Source of the DNA: an uncultured Clostridia bacterium | GTDB lineage: Bacteria > Bacillota > Clostridia > Oscillospirales > Ruminococcaceae | Length of the DNA: 6,245 nt | Direction of reading: 5' to 3' | Assembly (NCBI GenBank): GCA_947072265.1 | Contig: CAMTHN010000035.1 | Span: 1 to 6,245, forward strand | Part shown: piece after piece, positions 1-5,237 of the stretch | Layout of the letters: each line of letters opens with the position of its first letter | Numbering within the stretch: position 1 is the stretch's first letter | The notes under the pieces: generated by a model | Told to the model about the DNA's origin: nothing | Database searches by the model: none | What the model saw: only the letters and a program-made list of their open reading frames with translations | Position numbers and translations under genes: made by a program

Positions 1-70
1 GTATTAAGTATGTTTCGTATATTCTAACACATAATATATTTGAAATCTTGAGTAATTATTTATTTAATTA

Positions 71-98
71 TTGAATGTTTCAAAAATTTTATCATAAT
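71..98 (+). promoter_or_regulatory. Weak candidate promoter for the Asn-rich ORF
   Basis: TTGAAT (71-76) and CATAAT (93-98) are separated by 16 bases and lie 33 bases upstream of the start codon of the small ORF at 132. This is an acceptable but unremarkable match to a vegetative sigma-A promoter, and such matches are common by chance in DNA this AT-rich. The TTGAA...TTCAA inverted repeat at 71-83 overlaps the -35. The rest of 1-131 is AT-rich, has stops in all frames and shows no recognisable gene. I could not find a convincing sporulation-sigma promoter. Confidence 0.25.
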
Positions 99-131
99 AT
101 TTTTATAAAATGAAATTAGGGAGATGTTTTT

Positions 132-386
132 ATGAATAATAAAACAAATAAAAGTTATAATAACCCCAATAATTGTAATAACACTAATAATCCAAACTCC
201 CAAAATTCTGTTTCTGCTGGGCTAAATCCAGAACAATGTAATAATCAAACATCTAATATGAGTCATCCAAACCCAACAACAAACGGAACTTCACAAAAAA
301 TGCAAAATAAGTTATCTAACAAATATGGAAATTGTACAAATAAAAATAGTTTTCCATCATCTTCGAATATGAATAGTCCAAGATAA
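132..386 (+). CDS. Small asparagine-rich hypothetical protein (84 aa)
   Basis: I do not recognise this protein. It is 84 residues, of which 26 are Asn (about 31%), 13 Ser and 7 Pro. It has almost no hydrophobic residues, no Asp, one Glu, six Lys and a C-terminal Arg, so it should be basic and largely disordered. Residues 10-21 are four consecutive Asn-Asn-X tripeptides (NNP, NNC, NNT, NNP). Three cysteines lie at 15, 36 and 68. No signal peptide, membrane segment or known domain is visible. In favour of a real gene are a Shine-Dalgarno-like AGGGAG at 118-123, eight bases before the ATG, and a strong hairpin with a T-run about 40 bases after the stop. Against it, the composition partly reflects AT-rich DNA, where AAT and AAC codons arise easily. 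Small low-complexity proteins of this kind in spore formers are sometimes spore-layer components, but nothing here demonstrates that. Confidence 0.6.
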   Translation: MNNKTNKSYNNPNNCNNTNNPNSQNSVSAGLNPEQCNNQTSNMSHPNPTTNGTSQKMQNKLSNKYGNCTNKNSFPSSSNMNSPR

Positions 387-425
387 ACACTATAATTTTA
401 ATTACACAATTTTAACAAATTTCAC

Positions 426-463
426 AATAAAGCTAACGTATTTAAACGTTAGCTTTATTTTTT
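426..463 (+). terminator. Intrinsic terminator between converging genes
   Basis: A perfect 14-bp stem (426-439 with 446-459) encloses a 6-base loop. On the plus strand it is followed by an unbroken run of six T at 458-463, so it is a good rho-independent terminator for the Asn-rich ORF. Read on the minus strand the same hairpin is followed by a poorer U-tract (TTTATTGTG), so it may also terminate the obg-mrnC-yitT transcript, but less efficiently. The stop codon of the YitT-family gene (457-455) and part of its last Lys codon lie inside the stem. Confidence 0.8.
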
Positions 464-1327
464 ATCTTTAAAAGATTTAAATCCTTGTCCTAAAATTTCA
501 TCTGCATCCGAACTTATCATAAATGCTGTCTCATCAAAATCATGGACTATTCTCTTAAGTTTATAAAACTGATTCTTACGAACTACACACATAACAATAT
601 CCCTTTTTTCTTTTGAATACAATCCTTTTGCATCAATAATAGTACAACCTCTATTTAAAAGAGATATAATTTTGTCTCCTAATCCTTCTGGATTTTTACA
701 TACAATTAATGCCATCTTTCCTTTATCTGATCCATATAAAACAAAATCTATAACTCTAGTAGCTACAAAAATTAATATTATAGAATATAATGAATTTTCT
801 ATATTTTTATAAACAATTCCCGCTATAGTTATTATAATACCATCTGTGACCAATACAAAAAAACCTATCTTAAATCTAGGGAATTTTTGTTGAAGAATTC
901 TATTAGTTATATCGGTTCCTCCTGTAGAACCCTCTCTCATAAAGATTATCGATGTAGCTAGTCCCATCAACAATCCACCAAAAACACTTGCTAATATTGG
1001 GTCACCTCTATAAACTGGAAAATCTTTGAATAATACATCTATAAAAAAAGAAAATGAAAGAGTAGACACTATAGTTCTAATAAAAAACTTTTTTCCTAAA
1101 AATTTTATAGATAATAGTAAAAGTGGGATATTAATTAAATTTACCACTAAACCTATTGGAGTATCAAATAAAAAATTAATTATTGTCCCTATTCCTGAAG
1201 CTCCGCCAGGCGCAATATTATTTGGTGCTGCAAAAAGATGAATTCCCATACATAAAATTGCTGTTCCAAAAATAGTTGCAAGATAATCTATAACTATGCT
1301 TACATATTTATTATTTTTATTTATCAT
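455..1327 (-). CDS. YitT-family membrane protein (DUF161 + DUF2179)
   Basis: This is a 290-residue integral membrane protein of the YitT family, widespread in Firmicutes and mostly uncharacterised. The N-terminal two thirds holds about six hydrophobic segments (roughly residues 12-33, 58-78, 83-99, 110-130, 154-172 and 177-197). Two glycine-rich motifs typical of the family are present: APNNIAPGGASGIG at 34-47 and GSTGGTDI at 133-140. Residues about 205-285 form the soluble C-terminal DUF2179 domain, which has a PII-like fold and is probably cytoplasmic. Length is normal for the family. I chose the ATG at 1327 because GGAG lies six bases before it. The frame can be extended four codons to a TTG at 1339, but that TTG directly abuts the GGAG and has no ribosome-binding site of its own. 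The gene follows mrnC by 23 bases and is probably co-transcribed with it. The transported substrate, if any, cannot be told from sequence. Confidence 0.88.
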   Translation of the reverse strand: MINKNNKYVSIVIDYLATIFGTAILCMGIHLFAAPNNIAPGGASGIGTIINFLFDTPIGLVVNLINIPLLLLSIKFLGKKFFIRTIVSTLSFSFFIDVLFKDFPVYRGDPILASVFGGLLMGLATSIIFMREGSTGGTDITNRILQQKFPRFKIGFFVLVTDGIIITIAGIVYKNIENSLYSIILIFVATRVIDFVLYGSDKGKMALIVCKNPEGLGDKIISLLNRGCTIIDAKGLYSKEKRDIVMCVVRKNQFYKLKRIVHDFDETAFMISSDADEILGQGFKSFKDKK

Positions 1328-1350
1328 TACTATCTCCAACTTTTAATAAT

Positions 1351-1752
1351 CTAAACAAATCCCCATAATAATTCAAAAATTTCATTTATTCTTTGATGTT
1401 TTTCGTTTAAATAAAGAAATCCAAATAAAGCTTCTAATCCTGTGGCTCTTCTATAATCAGACATATTAGAATTTTTAGGAATATTTGAACTTGTATTATT
1501 TCGACCTCTTTTATATATATAAATTTCATCCTCTGTTAATTTATCAAATATTATATCTACAAATTTTGATTGGGATTTACTACAAACATATTGAACAGAC
1601 TTCCCATGAAGCTTATTAACAGCAACAGCTCGTTCACAAGATAATCTTCCTCTAACTAATAATTCAAATACTGCATCTCCTACAAAAGCTAAGGTTAAAA
1701 TATTTTGAAATTTTGGATCTATTTTATTATTTATTTTAAACGTTATAAACAC
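1351..1752 (-). CDS. mrnC: Mini-ribonuclease 3 (23S rRNA maturation)
   Basis: Mini-RNase III is a dimeric double-strand-specific endonuclease with an RNase III catalytic domain but no dsRNA-binding domain. In Bacillus subtilis it matures the ends of 23S rRNA. This 133-residue protein has the family hallmarks: LAFVGDAVFELLVR at 21-34, with Asp26 matching the catalytic Asp23 of the B. subtilis enzyme; a KRGRN block at 81-85; and YRRATGLEALFGFLYL at 100-115, carrying the second metal-binding acidic residue, Glu107. Length is normal. The gene lies 17 bases after obg and 23 before the YitT-family gene, so it is almost certainly in one transcript with both. In Bacillus it usually sits next to cysS. 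The start is uncertain. The only canonical start in frame is GTG at 1752-1750, but the best Shine-Dalgarno, GAGGTG, overlaps that codon (see the separate entry). The conserved domain is complete whichever start is used. Confidence 0.92.
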   Translation of the reverse strand: MFITFKINNKIDPKFQNILTLAFVGDAVFELLVRGRLSCERAVAVNKLHGKSVQYVCSKSQSKFVDIIFDKLTEDEIYIYKRGRNNTSSNIPKNSNMSDYRRATGLEALFGFLYLNEKHQRINEIFELLWGFV

Positions 1753-1756
1753 CTCT
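1750..1756 (-). promoter_or_regulatory. Shine-Dalgarno overlapping the mrnC GTG start
   Basis: On the minus strand the sequence AGAGGTG (1756-1750) ends in the only canonical start codon available to mrnC. GAGGTG matches six bases of the extended Shine-Dalgarno AAGGAGGTGATC, so these bases look like the ribosome-binding site rather than the start. The usual initiation distance downstream offers only TTT, ATA and ACG in frame, and an in-frame TGA closes the frame upstream. Either GTG is used with no spaced Shine-Dalgarno, or a rare non-canonical codon such as ATA is used, or a base is wrong in this sequence. Confidence 0.55.
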
Positions 1757-1769
1757 TTTTTAGAAATTT

Positions 1770-3032
1770 CTAATTTATATAATCAAACTGATACCCTAAA
1801 ATATTTATTGTATCTTCTTCTTTTACACCCATTTTATCCAATTCTGCAATTATTCCACTATTTCTCAACACCCGTTGAAAATAATGCAATGATTCATAAT
1901 CATCCATATTTATTGTTCTCATTATATCCTGCATAAATGGCGCCTCTATATGATAGACACCTTCTATAACTTCTATACTAAAATCCATCGTATCTTTTTT
2001 ATCCTGTATAGTATATTCTGATTCATACATCTTTATAGGAGGAAGATTTCCAACAGCCTCACAAACTTTTGACATAAGTTCTTTAACACCACTATGTGTA
2101 ACAGCTGATATAAAATAAATTTCATATCCTTTATCTTCTATATATGATTTAAACCTTTTTATCTGCTCTTCTCCAGCCATATCAGACTTATTTCCAACAA
2201 CTATTTGTTTAACTAAAGATAAATCTTTATTAAATTTCTCTAACTCAATATTTATTTTATCATAATCATCTATCGAGTCTCTTCCTTCAATCTCTGAAAT
2301 ATCCACCATATGGATAATAAGCCTACATCTTTCAATATGTCGTAAAAAATAATGTCCTAGACCAACTCCATCGCTTGCACCCTCTATTAAACCAGGAATA
2401 TCTGCCATTGTAAAACTTTTACCATCCCCTACATCAACAACTCCTAAAACTGGTGTAATTGTTGTAAAATGATAGTTTGCAATCTTGGGTTTAGCAGCAC
2501 TAGTTACAGATATTAACGTTGATTTACCTACATTAGGAAATCCAATAATTCCAACATCAGCTAAAAGTTTTAACTCTAATAAAACATCTCCTATTTGTCC
2601 TTTAAATCCTGGCTTTGAAAATCTTGGAATCTGTCTAGTTGGCGTTGCAAAGTTTGCGTTTCCTTTTCCGCCCTTTCCTCCATATACCACAATCTTTTTT
2701 TCATCTGATGACATATCAGCTATAATTTTTCCACTCTCTGCATCTTTTATCAAAGTTCCTTTAGGAACCCTGATAACCAAATCATTAGCACCTTTTCCAG
2801 AACAATTTTTAGATCCGCCCTTCATTCCATTATCTGCAATATATTTTCTTTTATATTTAAAATCTAATAATGTGGAAACATTTGTGTCTGCAACAAAGAT
2901 TATATCTCCGCCTTTTCCTCCATCTCCTCCGTCTGGTCCTCCTGCAGGAACATATTTTTCGGTGTGAAAAGAGACTGCTCCATCTCCTCCATCTCCAGCT
3001 TTTAATGTGATCGTAGCAATATCAACGAACAT
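1770..3032 (-). CDS. obg: Obg-family GTPase (50S ribosome assembly)
   Basis: Obg (ObgE, CgtA) is an essential GTPase that binds the 50S subunit late in assembly and is linked to (p)ppGpp signalling. All three domains are present over 420 residues. The glycine-rich Obg fold is at about 1-158, with stretches such as GPDGGDGGKGG at 32-42. The G domain is at about 160-330: G1 GFPNVGKST 164-172, the G2 threonines at 190-191, G3 DIPG 211-214, G4 NKSD 281-284, G5 SA at 309-310. The C-terminal OCT domain is at about 340-420 and ends in the typical DTINILGYQFDY. The ATG at 3032 is preceded by a run of six G (3044-3039) with six-base spacing, a strong ribosome-binding site. The gene lies 72 bases after rpmA, with an intrinsic terminator between them, so its transcription probably depends on read-through from the rplU promoter or on a weak local promoter I could not identify. 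There is no spo0B-like gene between rpmA and obg. Confidence 0.97.
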   Translation of the reverse strand: MFVDIATITLKAGDGGDGAVSFHTEKYVPAGGPDGGDGGKGGDIIFVADTNVSTLLDFKYKRKYIADNGMKGGSKNCSGKGANDLVIRVPKGTLIKDAESGKIIADMSSDEKKIVVYGGKGGKGNANFATPTRQIPRFSKPGFKGQIGDVLLELKLLADVGIIGFPNVGKSTLISVTSAAKPKIANYHFTTITPVLGVVDVGDGKSFTMADIPGLIEGASDGVGLGHYFLRHIERCRLIIHMVDISEIEGRDSIDDYDKINIELEKFNKDLSLVKQIVVGNKSDMAGEEQIKRFKSYIEDKGYEIYFISAVTHSGVKELMSKVCEAVGNLPPIKMYESEYTIQDKKDTMDFSIEVIEGVYHIEAPFMQDIMRTINMDDYESLHYFQRVLRNSGIIAELDKMGVKEEDTINILGYQFDYIN

Positions 3033-3062
3033 ACTAAACCCCCCTTTTATATTTTTATAATC

Positions 3063-3093
3063 AAAAATCCCGAGAAAAAATTCTCGGGATTTT
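3063..3093 (-). terminator. Intrinsic terminator after rpmA, inside the cluster
   Basis: A perfect 13-bp stem (AAAATCCCGAGAA pairing with TTCTCGGGATTTT, 3064-3076 with 3081-3093) has a four-base loop and a GC-rich core. On the minus strand it is followed by TTTTTGATT. It begins 11 bases after the rpmA stop codon and ends about 30 bases before the obg start. It is well formed and points in the direction of rplU-prp-rpmA transcription. On the plus strand the following sequence (TTTTAATATTA) is a poorer U-tract. Confidence 0.85.
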
Positions 3094-3104
3094 AATATTA
3101 GAAG

Positions 3105-3383
3105 CTAAACAGCATAAACACTAACTTTTTTTCTGTCTCTTCCTAATCTTTCAAATTTTACTCTTCCTTCAATTATCGCGAATATAGTATGGTCTCTTCC
3201 AATTCCAACACCTAAACCTGGATGAATATGTGTTCCTCTTTGTCTTATAATTATATTGCCTGCTACAACTGGCTGTCCATCAGATTTTTTTGTTCCCAAA
3301 CGTTTAGATTCAGAATCTCTACCATTTCTTGTAGATCCAACACCTTTTTTATGTGCAAAAAACTGCATACTAAGTTTAATCAT
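3105..3383 (-). CDS. rpmA: 50S ribosomal protein L27 precursor
   Basis: L27 is a large-subunit protein whose N-terminal tail reaches the peptidyl-transferase centre. This 92-residue form carries the Firmicutes-type extension MIKLSMQFF ahead of AHKKGVGSTRNGRDSESKRL. In Staphylococcus aureus the comparable extension (MLKLNLQFF) is cut by Prp between Phe and Ala; by analogy the cut here is between Phe9 and Ala10. The body has the expected signature, including GQPVVAGNIIIRQRGTHIHPG and the basic C-terminal half. The start ATG (3383-3381) overlaps the prp stop codon as ATGA, implying translational coupling, and a strong GGAGGG lies seven bases upstream, within the end of prp. An intrinsic terminator follows. 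Confidence 0.98.
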   Translation of the reverse strand: MIKLSMQFFAHKKGVGSTRNGRDSESKRLGTKKSDGQPVVAGNIIIRQRGTHIHPGLGVGIGRDHTIFAIIEGRVKFERLGRDRKKVSVYAV

Positions 3384-3709
3384 AAAATACCCTCCGAAGT
3401 AATAATTTTAATATTTTTTGGATAACTCTCTTCAAGTATAGAAAGATGAAGTTTTAAAGAATCTAGCATAAAAGAAATTTCTTTAGAAACTTGACCTGGT
3501 TTTATATCAAGAGTTATTCTATTATCTAATACATTTACAATGGCTGTTTTACAACCAATAACTTCTGTTATTCCATTTGTAACCAGCTGTATAGCAGAAG
3601 TGACACTGGAACAAACAATGTCTTTTCCACTATTAGCAAATAAAGCATGGCCTACTAAATCGAATCCACATATTTTATTTTCTAATAAATAAAATTTTAT
3701 CTTTATCAT
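3380..3709 (-). CDS. prp: Ribosomal-processing cysteine protease Prp
   Basis: Prp (formerly YsxB) is a cysteine protease that removes the N-terminal extension of ribosomal protein L27, an essential step in S. aureus. This 109-residue protein has the family length and the catalytic region GHALFANSGKDIVCSSVTS at 20-38. His21 and Cys33 correspond to the catalytic His22 and Cys34 of the S. aureus enzyme, and Asp30 is also kept. The gene sits between its usual neighbours, L21 and its substrate L27. It starts four bases after the rplU stop codon with no clear Shine-Dalgarno of its own, so translation is probably coupled to rplU. It ends in a four-base ATGA overlap with rpmA, which should keep protease and substrate synthesis linked. 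Confidence 0.96.
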   Translation of the reverse strand: MIKIKFYLLENKICGFDLVGHALFANSGKDIVCSSVTSAIQLVTNGITEVIGCKTAIVNVLDNRITLDIKPGQVSKEISFMLDSLKLHLSILEESYPKNIKIITSEGIL

Positions 3710-3713
3710 AAAA

Positions 3714-4025
3714 CTATATGCTAATAGAAACTATTTCTACCTTAGTATATAGTTGTCTATGTCCAAGTTTTCTTTTACTATCTTTTTTTGGTTTATAAGT
3801 AAAAACAGTTATTTTTTTCGCTTTTCCATTTTTTATAAGTTTTCCTTTAACTGTAGCAGAAGATAAATATGGTGAACCTACTGAAATAGATCCATCTTTA
3901 CCAATGGCAACAACTTTATCAAATAGAACTTCTGATTCTTCTTCTAAAGGAAGTCTTTCAATATATATGAAATCTCCTTCTTTTACATTATATTGTTTTC
4001 CACCAGTTTCAATTATCGCGTACAT
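3714..4025 (-). CDS. rplU: 50S ribosomal protein L21
   Basis: L21 is an early-assembling large-subunit protein that binds 23S rRNA. The 103-residue length is typical. The N-terminus MYAIIETGGKQYNVKEGD and the C-terminal signature YKPKKDSKRKLGHRQLYTKV (about residues 77-96) identify it clearly. The ATG at 4025 has a modest Shine-Dalgarno (AGGT, 4036-4033) with seven-base spacing, and this site lies inside a predicted leader stem. It is the first gene of the rplU-prp-rpmA operon and is served by a strong promoter at 4135-4107. The promoter and leader arrangement fits the autoregulated L21 operons known in Firmicutes. Confidence 0.98.
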   Translation of the reverse strand: MYAIIETGGKQYNVKEGDFIYIERLPLEEESEVLFDKVVAIGKDGSISVGSPYLSSATVKGKLIKNGKAKKITVFTYKPKKDSKRKLGHRQLYTKVEIVSISI

Positions 4026-4103
4026 AAAAACTACCTATATCTTTCATAAAACTCGCTACAGTAGGTAGCTATTATGCTTTAAAACCTATTATATGCGGTA
4101 TTT
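4026..4103 (-). promoter_or_regulatory. Candidate L21 leader RNA with sequestered Shine-Dalgarno
   Basis: The 5' leader of rplU, about 75 bases from the predicted transcription start near 4103-4099, can form two mutually exclusive stems. In one, CTACCTA (4068-4062) pairs perfectly with TAGGTAG (4037-4031) across a 24-base loop and buries the only Shine-Dalgarno, AGGT. In the other, GCTAC (4069-4065) pairs with GTAGC (4059-4055) around a five-base loop; this uses bases needed by the first stem and would free the ribosome-binding site. Firmicutes are known to carry a structured L21 leader upstream of rplU thought to mediate autoregulation. The location matches, but I could not test the sequence against the family model, and stem strengths are judged by eye. 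Confidence 0.6.
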
Positions 4104-4106
4104 AGC

Positions 4107-4135
4107 ATTTTATCATATAATCTGTTCATTGTCAA
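4107..4135 (-). promoter_or_regulatory. Strong sigma-A promoter for rplU operon
   Basis: On the minus strand, a perfect TTGACA (4135-4130) is followed after exactly 17 bases by TAAAAT (4112-4107). TG sits one base before the -10, forming an extended -10 (TGATAAAAT). The -35 lies nine bases past the dusB stop codon, so rplU has its own promoter and need not depend on dusB transcription. Transcription should start around 4103-4099. Confidence 0.85.
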
Positions 4136-4143
4136 ATTTTAAA

Positions 4144-5118
4144 CTATTTATTATATTCTAAAATTTTATTTTTTAAAATATTTATATCATCTAGCCTTTC
4201 TAATTTTCCACACTCTCCCCTAAATAATGCTGAATTTTTCATACCTTTTATATACCAAGAAGAATGCTTTCTCGCCTGTTTTATTCCAATATTTTCTCCC
4301 TTAAATTTACACAAGAGTTTTATATGTTCCACCATAACCGACAACCTTTCCTCAACTGTTGGTAATGTCTTTATCTCACCTGTTTCCATATATTCTTTTA
4401 CCTGTAAAAAAATCCAAGGATTTCCATAGCTTCCTCTACCTATCATAACAAGGTCACACCCTGTTTCTTTATACATTTTAACAACATCTTCTGGACTAGT
4501 TACATCACCACTCCCTATAACTGGTATAGAAATAGCTTGTTTAATACTCTTAATTATTTCCCAATCTACAGGAGGTTTGTACATCTGCTTTCTTGTTCTA
4601 CCATGAATACAGATTGCTGATGCCCCATTTGCTTCTAACATTTTAGAAAATTCTACAGCATTAACATTTTCGTCATCCCAACCTTTTCTAATCTTAACAG
4701 TAACAGGTATATCAACGGATGATACAACAGATTTAACTATTTCACCAGCTAATTCTGGAGTTTTCATTAAACTACTTCCTGCTCCATTTCCAGCAACTTT
4801 TGGAACTGGACACCCCATATTTATATCTATAATATTAGGGGAAAATTCCATACATTTTTTTGCAGCCTCTGCCATATATTCTGGATTATCACCAAATATT
4901 TGAACACCCATCGGTCTTTCAAAATCATCAATTGATAATAATTCTCGTGTCTTTCTATCATTATAATGCATCCCTTTTGAACTTACCATCTCACTAACCA
5001 TATAAGGAACTCCATATTTTTTGCATATATATCTATAAGCTTTGTCTGATACAGATGCCATCGGTGCTAATATCGCTGTTTGTTCTATCTCTACATTTCC
5101 TATTTTAACCTTTTTCAA
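4144..5118 (-). CDS. dusB: tRNA-dihydrouridine synthase (DusB family)
   Basis: This FMN enzyme reduces uridines to dihydrouridine in tRNA using NADPH. The protein is 324 residues from the chosen start. It shows the FMN-barrel motif LAPMA (17-21), the catalytic DINMGCPVPK (98-107) with Cys103 as proton donor, VKIRKG (141-146), HGRTRKQMY (172-180), phosphate-binding GSGDV (202-206) and MIGRGSYGNPW (225-235), and a helical C-terminal tRNA-binding domain with RKHSSWYIKG (283-292). The DusB subgroup is assigned by overall resemblance and is less certain than the family. I chose the TTG at 5118 because it gives a typical N-terminus (MKKVKIGNVEI) and has GAGGG 10 bases upstream. A second TTG at 5160 would add 14 residues but has no ribosome-binding site. 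The gene is divergent from polA. No terminator is visible before the rplU promoter, and no convincing promoter was found for dusB itself. Confidence 0.93.
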   Translation of the reverse strand: MKKVKIGNVEIEQTAILAPMASVSDKAYRYICKKYGVPYMVSEMVSSKGMHYNDRKTRELLSIDDFERPMGVQIFGDNPEYMAEAAKKCMEFSPNIIDINMGCPVPKVAGNGAGSSLMKTPELAGEIVKSVVSSVDIPVTVKIRKGWDDENVNAVEFSKMLEANGASAICIHGRTRKQMYKPPVDWEIIKSIKQAISIPVIGSGDVTSPEDVVKMYKETGCDLVMIGRGSYGNPWIFLQVKEYMETGEIKTLPTVEERLSVMVEHIKLLCKFKGENIGIKQARKHSSWYIKGMKNSALFRGECGKLERLDDINILKNKILEYNK

Positions 5119-5160
5119 CCTAAACCATCCCTCATAATATTTAATATAAATTTTATTCAA

Positions 5161-5189
5161 TTGTAATAAATTTCTCTATATGATAAAAT
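5161..5189 (+). promoter_or_regulatory. Probable sigma-A promoter for polA
   Basis: TTGTAA (5161-5166) and TAAAAT (5184-5189) have the ideal 17-base spacing, and a TG one base ahead of the -10 gives an extended -10. The 13 bases TATATGATAAAAT are identical to those in the rplU promoter. Transcription would begin near 5196, leaving a leader of about 40 bases before the polA ATG at 5238. Confidence 0.6.
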
Positions 5190-5200
5190 TATTTATCATA
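5179..5200. repeat. Inverted repeat over the polA -10 region
   Basis: Two perfect 9-base arms, TATGATAAA (5179-5187) and TTTATCATA (5192-5200), flank a four-base spacer. The repeat spans the whole polA -10 and the expected transcription start, in the divergent dusB-polA region. It could be an operator or simply an AT-rich coincidence; the arms are almost entirely A and T. Confidence 0.4.
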
Positions 5201-5237
5201 CTTATTTTTAATCTTAATAATTTGAACGGAGTTTAAC

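Noticed and set aside
53..111. AT-rich inverted repeats upstream of the Asn-rich ORF
   Set aside because: Short arms made only of A and T are expected by chance here and show no U-tract or relation to a known site.
160..200. Tandem DNA repeat or CRISPR-like array in the Asn-rich ORF
   Set aside because: The periodicity is at protein level (NN-X tripeptides with mixed AAT/AAC codons); there are no conserved repeat units with spacers.
1026..1241. Plus-strand open frame of 71 codons
   Set aside because: It lies wholly inside and antisense to the YitT-family gene, has no clear ribosome-binding site and no recognisable motif.
2485..2967. Plus-strand open frame of 160 codons, rich in Pro and Phe
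   Set aside because: It is antisense to obg; the Pro-rich runs are the complement of Obg's glycine codons.
3222..3425. Plus-strand open frame of 67 codons
   Set aside because: It is antisense to rpmA and the end of prp, both of which are certain genes.
4076..4106. A further hairpin in the rplU leader (GCTAAATACC with GGTTTTAAAGC)
   Set aside because: It is imperfect, with a bulge and mismatches, and its outer arm begins upstream of the predicted transcription start, so it may not be in the RNA.
5119..5160. N-terminal 14-residue extension of dusB to a TTG at 5160
   Set aside because: No ribosome-binding site precedes it and the extra residues do not resemble the Dus N-terminus, whereas the TTG at 5118 has GAGGG upstream and gives the family's usual beginning.
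5134..5166. Possible minus-strand promoter for dusB (TTGAAT and TATTAT)
   Set aside because: The spacer is only 15 bases, and transcription would start at or past the ribosome-binding site of the chosen TTG start.
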